DNA from: Annona cherimola
Lineage: Eukaryota > Streptophyta > Magnoliopsida > Magnoliales > Annonaceae
Assembly: GCA_030490835.1 (NCBI GenBank)
Contig: CM059971.1
Span: 72,744,224 to 72,808,223, forward strand
Length of the DNA stretch: 64,000 nt
Direction: 5' to 3'
The notes beneath the pieces were generated by a model that saw only the letters and a list, made by a program, of their open reading frames with translations, had not been told where the DNA came from and searched no databases. This document shows, piece by piece, positions 13,401 to 22,859 of this stretch; within the stretch, counting starts at the first letter, position 1; every line of letters starts with the position of its first letter. The translations under genes and the position numbers were made by a program.

Positions 13401-13450
13401 TGACATTTCAGCAAATACGCTTCATATGGTTCATGGGAAAGGTAGTTAAG
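7445..13450. repeat. Satellite array with 966-bp higher-order repeat
   Basis: The marker gggcgtgttc(t) (one copy gggtgtgttc) begins at 7651, 7867, 8135, 8351, 8567, 8832, 9101, 9317, 9533, 9798, 10067, 10283, 10499, 10764, 11033, 11249, 11465, 11730, 11999, 12215, 12431, 12696, 12965, 13181 and 13450. The spacings are 216, 268, then repeating 216-216-265-269, and finally 216 and 269. The 216+216+265+269 set makes a 966-bp unit, exact from 8351 to 13181 (five units). Long monomers differ from short ones by a ~50-bp block with aatcttctgtgacattt and cgcttcatatggttcg. Units are nearly identical and differ by single bases (for example aagggc to acgggc at 10065-10070). No coding capacity. Confidence 0.97.
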
Positions 13451-13606
13451 GGCGTGTTCCAAATGATATGGGATTCTTAAATTGATGAGATCATAATGTA
13501 ATTATATGTATTGAGAATGAGTAAAGTTCTATTGGTAATGGGTAAAGTTGGATTGTAAATGGGTGAATTTGTATTGGAAATTAAAAACATTATATTGGGA
13601 ATGTAA
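13443..13606 (+). mobile_element. Truncated MITE at the right edge of the array
   Basis: After the last satellite monomer the sequence continues as gggcgtgttccaaatgatat and then through an interior (aatgggtaaagtt, gtattggaaatt) that matches the complete MITE at 14389-14577. It stops near 13606 with no right terminus. It shows that the satellite monomer starts with this MITE's terminal sequence. Confidence 0.75.
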
Positions 13607-14388
13607 AGAATAAAAAATAAAAAACTAATGAAGAGAAAAAGAAAAGGGCCCGATTACATGCGTTATATCGCACCTCACGCAAATACACGGTATTTGGATC
13701 CTGGCCACCCATTTACGCGAGCTTGTGCGAACCGTTGGACGGCATTTAAAGCCGCCGTCGCGCATCTGCTGAAATTTTCAGCCATCTATTGACGTGCTTT
13801 TAATGCATGCACGAAAAAAAGGAGAGGGAAGCGAGCCAGCAAGGTTGCCGGGCTCGAAGGAGAGAGAAGATTGCGACCCAGCACGGTGGCCATCACCTGA
13901 AGGACGGAAAAGTGCATGCTTGTTGGCCGAAGAAAAAGCACCAATCTGAAAATCAGGTGCGCAGAAACCATTTGGAAAATACAAGCCGTCGGAAGATTCA
14001 GGACCTGTTGCCCACCGCATTCTGGTTTGGGACAAATCGTAACGGGTATGTGGTTTCTTCGCGGTGGTTTTTTTTAAAAAAGGAGGTTTTGTCGAATTTT
14101 TGTCCAGTTGGTTTGGGTTTGGTATGATTGCTAAAATAGCAAATATGTGGTTACAGTTTGGTGGAAATGCTACCTGTCGAAATGCAGTAGAGAAACCCAC
14201 ATTGCCGGAAAATCAAAGCTGCCGAAAAAAATATTTATACAAAATGCAGGCTTAACTTAATTAACGTGCACTCTTGTAATGCACGGGCTAAGAAAAGAAA
14301 GAACTATGAAATTTTTAAAGAAATGTTAAAAAAAATAGCTTCAGTTCCATTATACTATCATTGTTTAGAGAAACTGGTTAGATTTACA

Positions 14389-14577
14389 AGCGTATTCCAA
14401 ATGATACGAGATTCTTGGATCGATTCAGCATCTTGGATAAGAAGGTAATGATGTGTATTGAAAATAAGTAAAGTTATAATGGAAATGGGTAAAATTGTAT
14501 TGGAAATTGAAAAAACTACATTGGAATAGTGATACAGATTCAATCTAAAAATCTCATATCATTTGGAACATGCCCTT
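14389..14577. mobile_element. MITE sharing its end with the satellite monomer
   Basis: The left end (cgtattccaaatgatacgag) and the right end, reverse-complemented (gggcatgttccaaatgatat), form a terminal inverted repeat. The interior has aatgggtaaaattgtattgg. The same terminal sequence opens every monomer at 7651-13450 in the form gggcgtgttctaaatgatac. No coding capacity. Confidence 0.75.
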
Positions 14578-15018
14578 AATCATCTGTAATTTAATTTGTT
14601 CAGTGGATCGTAGTTTCTTTTTTTATTAAATTATGATCATACAAGAAAAATGTTGTATTGAAATACAACATGCAAGAAAGTTACATGCAGCATGACTTGT
14701 TAAATACACAACATTTCACGGCTTTCTGAATGAATAATTCGATATTGCAATGTTAATTTTCTTACCATATTTTTGCTAGTTGCACATCAACAGTATAATT
14801 GGCAGTATGGATGTTCCCGTGAAAGAGATGATATGGAGAATATTGATGACCAATATTATGTAGGTTTAGAGGCTTAACTTAATGGAGGTGGTGGCATCAA
14901 TGATGCAAGGTTAACATGGGAACAATATTCATTCATGCATGTGGGCAAGTTGGATGCAATCATTTCATTGGAAAATTAAGGCGCATCTGTGTTCGTTGGG
15001 AAGAGAGACGGCCTTTAT

Positions 15019-15299
15019 GGGTGTGTTTGGGAATGAGTAAAACTTTTGATGAAAAGTTGTAGAGAGTAGAAGTTGTCAAATAATGTGATATGATAGGAGT
15101 AATGATGAGGAATAAATAGGATAAAGTTAAAATAGATAGGTTAGTTGTGTTTGTAGTTGTGTAGAAATGATTGAATAATATGGTAATTGTATAGAAAAAT
15201 ATGAAAAAATAATTAAAAAATAAGATAATTGTGGAGAGTAAAAAGTTTTAAATTGAAAAATTTTAACTGGACAACTTTTCCTTAATAACAAATACACCC
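15019..15299 (+). mobile_element. Tourist-like MITE, family A
   Basis: 281 bp, ends gggtgtgtttgg ... aaatacaccc, flanked by TAT on both sides (15016-15018 and 15300-15302). Interior landmarks shared by all family-A copies: gatgtgatatgatag, aaagttaaaatagatag, tagaaatgattga and gtggagagt. It sits inside the long-TIR element 13653-15740, so it inserted later. Confidence 0.85.
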
Positions 15300-15740
15300 T
15301 ATGTGGCTTAAAATGAGGGATGCACACCTTGATTGTCCCAAACCAGAATGTCGTCGGCAACAGCTCCTGATCTTCGACGGCTTCTATTTTCCGGATAGCT
15401 GCTGATTATTGGGGAGCTTTGATTTTTCCTTATCTGTGTTTTGCTGGATTTTTGGGATGGGAAGGAAGACGCGATTTTCAGATTGGTGCTTTTTTCTTCG
15501 GCCAGCAACCATGCACTTTTCCCTCAAATCTCCTTCGGCTCGGCAACCTTGCTGGCTCGCTTCTCTCTCCTTCGGCTCGTGCATACAGTAAATGCACGTC
15601 AACAGAAACGCTGAAAATTTCAGCGGATGCGGCGGCGGCGGCTTTAAATGTCATCCAACGGTTCACACAAGCTCGCGTAAATGGGTGGCCAGGATCCGAA
15701 TATCGTATATCGGCTTGAGGTGCGATATATCACATGTAAT

Positions 15741-16294
15741 GAATTTATATTTTATTTAAGAGTAATAAGCTTAGAATTTCATATAAATATATAACAATAA
15801 TATATCAGGTAAGTAAACATAATAATATACAGTGAAATTACAAATTTTTTTAGAAAATAGTAATATAAAGAATATTTCTATAAAATTTAATATTAAAAAT
15901 AAAATAAAGGAATAAAATTAATGGACGTAAAAGTAAATGATAGAAATAAAAGACAAATAAAAATAAAAATAATATATTTTATTCATAATATAATTACAAT
16001 ATGTCAAAATATAAATATAAAAATCATAAATATGCAAAATATAAAAAAATATTATTTAAATATTATTTAAATATTATGTATATAATACATTTTATAATAA
16101 ACACGAAATGTGCAATCAAGCTCGAGTTATTCAGATTCGGGTTCTTTGGGCTTGGGTTGGGAAAAAATAAATTCAAACACGATTGAAAATTGGGTCCGAT
16201 GAGCTGGGTTCGAGCTCATTCCGGCCCAAGTTTCACCCTTAAATCGAGTCTCAAAGAGAATAAGCAATGAGACTTCCATAACAGACCTTTTTTT
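15741..16294. other. AT-rich noncoding; degenerate hAT-like end at about 16110-16245
   Basis: The stretch gattcgggttctttgggctt ... ggcccaagtttcacccttaa resembles the right end of the hAT-like elements at 53991-54900 and 54917-56305 (gcccaagttgcacccct). The left partner is not clear. The rest is AT-rich. Confidence 0.4.
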
Positions 16295-16585
16295 TACATA
16301 TTACTATATCTTAGCTTATCATATAATATTCGATTTTTGAATTTGAATTTATTTTATTTTATTTTTTTCTTTATAAACATATTTTCTTAAGTGTATTTAA
16401 TTCATATATAACGTTTTGCTATTTTATAATACTTTTACTTTTATAAAATAACAAAACTTTGTATATGAATTAAAACACTTAAGAAAACATAGTTATGAAG
16501 AAAAAATTAAATTAAAATTAAAATTAAAAAATTAAATATTGTTAAGTAAGCTAATATACAATATTATATAGCATCACGACTCTTT
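16295..16585. repeat. Foldback repeat, 'AAGTGTATTTAAT' family
   Basis: The left side has tatcttagcttatcatataatatt and cttaagtgtatttaattcat; the right side carries the inverted partners atgaattaaaacacttaag and gctaatatacaatattat. It is one of many similar foldbacks in the window. Confidence 0.65.
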
Positions 16586-16659
16586 TTTAATCGGTATTGA
16601 CATATGAGGTGTGATTATACGCGAGTAATCGTATATATCATGACTTACGACTTACCAAC

Positions 16660-16926
16660 CTGGTGCGTGGGATTCTGAAGAGGATTTATAGCCGTTAATG
16701 GATCATTCAAACTGCTGCGAAAGTCAAGATGTAAAGCAGTGTCTGTTGACACTGCATTAAATGTTTGCTCTGGAGAGAGAAAACCCACGTAGCCATCCCC
16801 CGCATCCGAGCCAGAAGATGACACTGCGCGAGTTGCCAAAAAAAACGCCGAAAGAATAAGACAGCTGCCGGAGAAGATGACACAGCTCCAGCGGGTTGAT
16901 AGGAATTTATTTCTTCTCTTGGCCAA
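16660..16926 (-). pseudogene. Orphan first exon of a putative membrane-anchored protein
   Basis: On the minus strand an ATG at 16926 opens a frame that begins MAKRRNKFLSTRW and continues with a hydrophobic span (about residues 14-32), looking like a type II membrane anchor or signal. It then runs as a plausible soluble stalk to NPTHQ. A donor follows: CAG|gttggt at 16659, or the stronger gtaagt four bases on; reading through gives a stop soon after. No later exon is seen down to the long-TIR element. A short LINE has inserted about 70 bp upstream of the ATG. A degraded copy of the exon plus intron start lies at 45289-45600. I do not recognise the protein. It is either the first exon of a gene with a very long intron or, more likely, a duplicated fragment. 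Confidence 0.5.
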
Positions 16927-16997
16927 AAAGTGTAGTATTTGTGTTCAAATTAATTTTCCAACATGAGAAGGGACGCGATTTCATTTCTTTCCACCAA

Positions 16998-17411
16998 CTT
17001 TTTTTTTTTTTTAATGAAAGGAACAACTTTATCCGAACCCCCTCCCTGTTTGGAAAGGGTTCGGTATAAAGTACTCCGTGGAATTCATTACCAGAAAATT
17101 GTCTATACAAATTTTCCCAACAATATATGGGGGAGGATTTCCCCACCAGTACATGTGATCCAAATTAGATACAGCAGCCAGATCAGCAAAAGCATGGGCA
17201 ACCTTATTCCCTTGTCTTAGAACATGGTGGAACGAGATATGAGTATTTTCTGCAAGAATTGTTCTAATATCAGAAATAATGTGACCCACCGGTGAGAGAA
17301 CCTGATTTTCATTGGTCAGATATGTGCATAAAATAAGCGAGTCGAACTCAATCCGGACAATACGGAGCTTGAGCTGGAGAGCCCAAAGGATGCCCATCCG
17401 AAAAGCATCTG
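16998..17411 (-). mobile_element. LINE copy 3, strongly 5'-truncated (RNase H end)
   Basis: A minus-strand L1-type LINE of about 410 bp, ending in a poly(A) tail seen as a T run at 16999-17012. It keeps only the end of the RNase H domain (IEFDSLILCTYL, HVLRQGNKVAHAFADL) and the 3' UTR (aaccctttccaaacaggg). An 11-bp duplication ctttccaccaa flanks it (16987-16997 and 17412-17422). It is about 90% the same layout as the 3' end of LINE copy 2, so the same family. It disrupted the leader of the orphan exon. Confidence 0.9.
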
Positions 17412-17659
17412 CTTTCCACCAAAACTTGTATCTATTATTAAAAAAAAAACGTGAATTTTTCGTGCAAGATCTAAAATTCTTTTCTTAGCTAGCATAGTTT
17501 GTAGCAACTAACAAAAATGTGAAATGAAAATGCGGCCATAAAAATGTGAATTATTGTTTGAACTAGCATAGTGTGTGGCCATGTATATCTTTTTAGAAAT
17601 AAAAAAAGCATCCCAATAAAAATTTTGTATAAGTTAAAAATGTTAAAATTTATATATTT
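17412..17659. other. AT-rich spacer between two LINE insertions
   Basis: Contains the block gctagcatagtttgtag (about 17489-17505), whose reverse complement also occurs near 20497 and 45285. That hints at old segmental duplication in this region. The end, atatatttaaacactgagg, is the LINE copy 2 target. Confidence 0.5.
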
Positions 17660-17785
17660 AAACACTGAGGTTTTTTTTTTTGATAAAAGGAATTACTCTA
17701 TCCCGAACCCCTCACAATTTGAAAAGGGTTCGGGGTAGAGTAAACCAAACTATTCATTGCCAAAAAATTGTCTTTACAGATTTTC

Positions 17786-19192
17786 TCAAGAATATCTTGG
17801 GGGAGGTTTCCCCACCAAGTCACATGATCTGAAACAGAGGTACAAATCAAATTTTGCTACAAAATGGGCAACCATATTTCCTTGTCTGAGAACGTGATGG
17901 ACGGAGAGATGAGGATTTTCGTGAAGAATATTTCTAATGTCTGAGATAATGTAGCCCACCGGAGAGGAAATCATATCATTGTTGGACAAATAAGTGCACA
18001 ACAAAAGAGAATCAGATTCAATCTGAACTTGTCTTAACCTAAGGTGGAGAGCCCACTTAGCTCCTAACAGAAAGGCGTTTGCTTCCATAAAGAGTGGTTC
18101 CCCCACGCCCGCCCGTCTCCACCGCTTAGCTGTTATAAAATACCCACGGGAGTCCCTAATGACGGCTGCACACCCCGTGACATCCGAATCCTGCAAGCAG
18201 CGAGCATCCACATTCATCTTGAAAACTCCATCCGGTGGTTTGGTCCATCTAGGTACAAGGGGAATGTCCAACACGTTCGCGTGGTCCAGGATTTTGACCT
18301 TTTGCAGTTGCTGAATGTAATCCCGACACCACGACAGTGTATCATAGAACACAGGTTGAACACCCTCTATCTTAAGTTTATTCCGTAAAAACCAAATATG
18401 CCAGCAAAAAACTATGAAGAAAGTCAAATCATCCGCCCTGTTTCTGGAAGCAAGATTAGTAAGAATACCCTGTACCAACGCCGATGGAGTCCACGCAGTA
18501 ACAGCTTGCCGAGCAATGCTTGCAGTGCGAGCACATCCTAGAAACAAGTGATTTGCATCCTTGACCTCCCTCCTGCAAAAGACACATAAAGGATCCACCA
18601 CAATACCCTTGCAAGAGAGGTTGAGGAAAGTTGGAAGAACATCCTTTAGGAGCTGCCACCCGAAAATTTGCACCTTACTTGGAAGATCAGTCCGCCAGAT
18701 GGCCTTGAAACAGCTCGAAAGATGAGAGTTTTCAATAGTCCCTTTGAGCATCCTATGTGCCGACTTAACAGAGAAGAGACCATTCGGTTCATGCTTCAAG
18801 AAGATACCGTCCTTTTCTGAGCGACTAGGAAGTGGAACCCGGCTTATAACCTGCCAACCCGTCTCCCCCACAGCAGCCACAACTCGGTTTTTATTCCACC
18901 CGTTTGTCTCTTGGTCAATGAAGTGGCAAACCATAACGTCCTCCGGGATGGAAAGCGGGAGGGGTCCCGCCTTACCTACCTCTGAATCAAGCCAAGCATC
19001 CTTGAAAAATCGGACCCTTTTTCCATCTCCAATCCTCCATCTACAACCTGAATGAATGACATCACGCACCTTGAGAATACTCTTCCAGGTGTAAGAGTCT
19101 GACGGCTTCGACGTACAACTCCAAACATCAGAATTGGGAAAGTATTTAGCTTTTAAAACCTTGTAGCAGAAGGATGCGGAACCCGATGACAA
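17786..19192 (-). pseudogene. LINE copy 2: zf-RVT and RNase H part of ORF2
   Basis: A 468-codon open frame. Residues about 1-110 are the linker after RT (FFKDAWLD type). About 155-240 is the zf-RVT region with the CxxC...HxxxxC cluster PLCVFCRREVKDANHLFLGC. From about 320 there is an RNase H-like domain: the first acidic residue in KMNVDA, Glu in MEANAF, Asp in IESDSL, then HVLRQGN. The last catalytic Asp position reads AHFVA rather than AD-LA, so the domain has decayed. It normally removes the RNA strand during retrotransposition. Upstream frames at 19153-19347 and 19360-19866 carry the rest of the RT and are joined only through a frameshift and a stop. Confidence 0.9.
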
Positions 19193-19359
19193 CCTTCATA
19201 CTTGTTTTGCAAGAAGGGCATAGTTGAACGCGTGCAGGTCTCTGAAGCCCAATCCTCCCGCCCGTTTGGTTTGCATATCTCCTTCCAAGCCACCCAGCTC
19301 ATCTTGCGTTTCTCCTCCTGTTCACCCCACCAAAATTTACTTAACATTCCATTGATATC

Positions 19360-19866
19360 CTAACAAAACGATCGGGGTAGCAAAAAAGTGCTCATGGTGT
19401 AAGATGGGATTGCTTGTGCAACCGCTTTGATTAATACCTCTTTCCATCCCCATGACAGAAGACGACCCTTCCACCCTTGGATTTTGTGCCATATGCGCTC
19501 CTTGATGTTCTTAAACATCCCCCGCTTAGATCTCCCAATCCACGCTGGAAGGCCAAGGTAACGATGGATCTCCTGTCCCGCAGACCTCAGCAGATTAGAC
19601 ATCGCCACCCTATCACAGTCATTCATATTTGAGCTGAAGAAAATTGAGGTTTTATCCACATTAACCATTTACCCAGAGGAAGATGAGTATATTCTTAGGA
19701 TATCCAAAAACTGCCGTATATCATTTTCATCAACCTGAAGAAAAATAAGAGCGTCATCAGCAAAGAAGAGATGAGTAATTTGAGGCCCTTGCAGGTTGAG
19801 TCTGATTCCATGAAGTAATCCCTGGGCCGCGCGCTCTAGAAATGAGCGCAGAGATGCCCTCCGCAC
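19360..19866 (-). pseudogene. LINE copy 2: reverse transcriptase palm and thumb
   Basis: Two frames in register (19669-19866 and 19360-19668) are separated by a TAA at the point where the family has SSSSGQ-like sequence. The first has THLFFADDALIFL, the RT active-site box with both aspartates. The second has GLPAWIGRSKRGMF and WKGRLLSWGWKEVLIK, typical of the L1 thumb. The first 10 codons are shifted relative to the LLCAEGISAL-like reading in the next frame. Confidence 0.85.
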
Positions 19867-19904
19867 AAAGGAGGAACAGATAGGGAGATAGCAAACACTG
19901 AGGT

Positions 19905-20539
19905 ATTTAGTTGTTTTTATACGCTAAAAAAATTTGAAGCACTTGTATGTTTAGAAATAAAAAATTTATACGCATCTCCATAAATTAATTTATGTATATT
20001 AAAATTGTTTAAATTTTATATATTTAAACATTGAGGTAGTTTAGTCATTTTTATGTGTTACAAATGTTTGAAGTACCCATATGTTCAAAAATAAAAAAAA
20101 ACATGTACGTATTTCAATAAAAAAAATTATATATTTAAACATTAGGTATTTTAGCCATTTTTATATGTTAAAAATGTTTGGCGTGCATGTTTAGAAATAA
20201 TATATATATATACACATCTCAATAAAAAAAATTCGTTAAAATTTTAACATTTTTAACATCTATAAATTTTTATTGAGATGTGTGTATATTATTTCTAAAC
20301 ACACGGGTATTTCAAATATTTTTAACGTATAAAAATGACTAAATTACCTTACTGTTTAAATATATAAACTTTAAATATTTTTAACATAAATAAATTTTTT
20401 TTGAGATGTATATATATTTTTATTTTTAAAATATATACACATACAAGTGGCCAAGCACTATACTAGCTCCAATAATAATTTTTTTTAGTAGCTACAAACT
20501 ATGCTAGCTCCGTAGATCTCTGAAAGTCCGCCCCTTGGT
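19905..20539. repeat. Palindromic AT-rich repeat cluster
   Basis: Blocks such as atatatttaaacattgagg, gaagtac(cc)atatg, tagaaataaaaaa and catctcaataaaaa occur up to four times on the plus strand (19900-20230) and then inverted (20260-20410, tttttattgagatgtgtgta). A copy also lies before LINE copy 2 (17560-17660). It ends in an imperfect duplication of actatactagctcc / actatgctagctcc at 20457-20513. Confidence 0.7.
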
Positions 20540-20825
20540 CTCTTCCATATGCGGCTTCGCGCTCAAAGAGAGGTGGAGGTCCATTTGCTGTTTTCCCCAT
20601 CCCTTTTCAGACCTCCCGTCTTACCGGCTTAACTGGATCCTCATCCAAGCAATCGCGGCAGTCCCCGAGATGCAAGAAGGCACGTCTTCATGTTGACCCC
20701 ATTTCATCCTCCCAACTTCGCTCTACGGCGGCTGCGACACTAGTTAACAATCTTCAGATGCTGCAATTCTCAGAAAGCATGACTCGAAACTACACCTAGG
20801 CAAAAAACCCACAGTTATCTCCACC

Positions 20826-22026
20826 ATGCGGTCGTCTAAGCCCTATAACAAGGAAGTCTTCAAAGCCACTATGCTTAGGCTATGGAAGGTGCGCGGCAAA
20901 TGTTTGATAAAAGAACTAAAAGAGAATTTATACACTTTCACATTCAAACAGCTATCAGATCTACACCTAGTATTGAATGGACGACCCTGGCTCTACGACA
21001 GGTATCTAGTTCTTATTGAACACCCATCACGCCTATCTGCCCAACTGAGGTAGCTCTTTACAAAACACCAATGTGGATTCAAATCAATGATATCCCATCC
21101 CTCTACGATAAATAAGCCATAGGAGATATGATTGGGAAGTCCCTTGCCGAATCATGGAGAACCAGAATCATCAAAGACTAAGTGCAAGTCCAAATCAAGC
21201 TCGATGTGAGACAGCCTCTACGCAGAGGTATTTCTGCTCTAAACCCACAAAACAGACGATTTTCGTTTGGATTCCAATATGATCGGCTCCTAGCATTTTG
21301 CTTTACCCGTGGACGAATGTAGAGAAGAATGGAAGTAGAAGCAATAGGGTGTTCCCGTACACCTATTTGGCCAGTCTTGATCAGGACTCCCCTCAAGAAG
21401 GTACCTCCCATGAGTCCCTCCCTGACAAGGCCAGACGAGACAACACCTTCAATGATGCTGTCTACAGTGAGACAAGGATGGTTCTGGAGCATACACTTAC
21501 CTCATCTATTGCCGCTTTACGGGAAACGCTGCCTCCCGAAATAGGTGCTGCCCAACACAAGCTATCGGGAGTAAACAAATGCGATGCGCAGGCCCAGGTC
21601 AGTTTAAAGGCAACTCTAAAAACCGCCACTCCCCCAAGGCGAACTGTCCAGCTAGAAGCGCACCACACCATGGCAGCGTCAGACCCCTTGGACGCTTTCT
21701 ACGGCCTCTCATCACCTCTGTCTCAAACGACAAAATTCATTGATGTAGCCGAACAAGTAACTCCGAGAGGGCATATCACGAGCACGAGCGGACGTTTGAA
21801 GTGGAAAAGGAAAGCCCAGGAGAGGGAGTCCCATGGTAGCCTGGAAGATACTTGGGGCAATAATGAAGTAAGTGGCCAGAAGCGTCAAGCCAATCTTAGT
21901 CGGACAAATACTGACAACATCAACCACCAATTAAAGAGGCCAAAACTTCAACGGGACTTGGAACCCAAGGAAGCCGGTTTGTGTGTTGCGGGAGCTGAGT
22001 CGGGGACTCAGACCCGCATAATATAA
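20826..22026 (+). pseudogene. LINE copy 1 ORF1 (DUF4283-like), broken
   Basis: The first open piece, 20826-21053, has FKATMLRLWKVRG and NGRPWLYDRYLVLIEHPS, the DUF4283 pattern found in plant L1 ORF1 proteins (nucleic-acid binding, RNP assembly). In-frame stops follow near 21115 and 21180, and no CCHC zinc knuckle is visible where one often occurs. The second piece, 21298-22026 (242 codons), is Ser/Thr/Gln/Lys-rich without a recognised domain, as expected for the variable ORF1 tail. Confidence 0.8.
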
Positions 22027-22640
22027 ATGATCATTTTGTCTTAGAATTGTCAGGGGCTTGGAACCCACGGACATTTCAAAATATCTCTTGTTTGGTTAGG
22101 AAACAAGTTCCTTGATCTTTTTATCGGAAACAAAAAGAATGTCACAAGAAATGGAACGGATTAAAAGAAAGTTGATGTTCCCCTTTTGTTTTGCGGTCGA
22201 TTGTCAAGGTCGTAGAGAAGGCCTTGCTCTTTTGTGGTCAAGTGAATGGAAAGTAAATATATCTTTCTTCTCCAACAATCATATTGATGTGGAAATCATG
22301 GATACTGATCAAAGATCATGACGTTTCACGGGGGTGTATGGAAACCCTCAGCCTCAAAGAAGGAATCACACTTGGAACTTACTCCATCAAATGAAGTCCT
22401 CGAGCATGTCACCGTGGATTTTGATAGGCGACTTTAATAAAGTTGTGGGGCTTTTTGAATACTCCAATGCCAATCCTTGGGATGACTATCAAATGTATCA
22501 ATTTAGGGAGATGGTGAACGACTGTGACACTTGTGACTTGGGGTTTGTTGGCTACCCTTCACATGGACCAACAATAGAAGGGGTCGAAAGAAAGTACAAG
22601 CTCACCTGGACAGAGCCTTGGCCTCGATGGACTGGTTAGA
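22027..22640 (+). pseudogene. LINE copy 1 endonuclease (exonuclease-endonuclease-phosphatase fold)
   Basis: Starts right after ORF1. Visible motifs: LSETK with the catalytic Glu (about 22121-22135), the CFAVDCQGRREGLALLW block, and IGDFN (22424-22438) with the catalytic Asp/Asn pair. Stops occur at 22319 (TGA) and near the 3' end, where the family would have a YTWTN-R-G-like block and the D-H ending. In live elements this nicks target DNA for target-primed reverse transcription. Here it is inactive. Confidence 0.85.
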
Positions 22641-22859
22641 CCTATTCCCTCTCGCCAAGATTCACCACTTGACAACCACAGTCTCCAATAATCGTCCTTT
22701 ACTCCTCCAGCTAAATGGCTCAGCATCCAAATTAAAACCTCCAAGATACTTCCACTATGAGCTATTTTCGAGCAAAGATACAAGAGCACAAAATGTCATC
22801 AAAGATTTATGGGCCCATCTACATCCTCATTTATCTCTTCGTCTTTTGAAATAGAATCT

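Larger units (their letters stand above)
13653..15740. mobile_element. Long-TIR DNA element (MULE-like), ~2.1 kb
   Basis: The left arm 13653-14041 and the right arm 15330-15740 are inverted copies of about 390-410 bp. They share attacatg, tatatcgcacctca, ggatcctggccacccattta, gcgagccagcaaggttgccg, agcaccaatctgaaaat and ttctggtttgggacaa. Arms this long fit Mutator-like elements, but I find no 9-bp flanking duplication and no transposase, so the class is inferred. Two MITEs lie inside (14389-14577, 15019-15299). Open frames in the arms exist only because the arms are GC-richer. Confidence 0.75.
17671..19892 (-). mobile_element. LINE copy 2, 5'-truncated L1-type retrotransposon with TSD
   Basis: 2.2 kb on the minus strand. 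The 3' tail is poly(A), seen as a T run at 17671-17681. The 12-bp duplication aaacactgaggt lies at 17660-17671 and 19893-19904. The 5' end stops inside the reverse transcriptase palm (LSPYLF box), as expected from incomplete target-primed reverse transcription. From 5' to 3' it retains the RT catalytic box (FADD at about 19764-19753), the thumb (GLPAWIG), the zf-RVT module and RNase H. An in-frame stop splits the frame at 19669 and at least one frameshift lies near 19200, so it is dead. The nearby sequence 20010-20040 (atatatttaaacattgaggt) is a close relative of the unoccupied site. Confidence 0.95.

Noticed and set aside
7651..13450. CRISPR-like regular spacing of a repeat
   Set aside because: The units are 216-269 bp and contiguous, with no unique spacers, in a plant genome; it is a tandem satellite.
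13778..14255. Small proteins in the long-TIR element
   Set aside because: Open frames occur in both arms and on both strands due to GC content; no domain.
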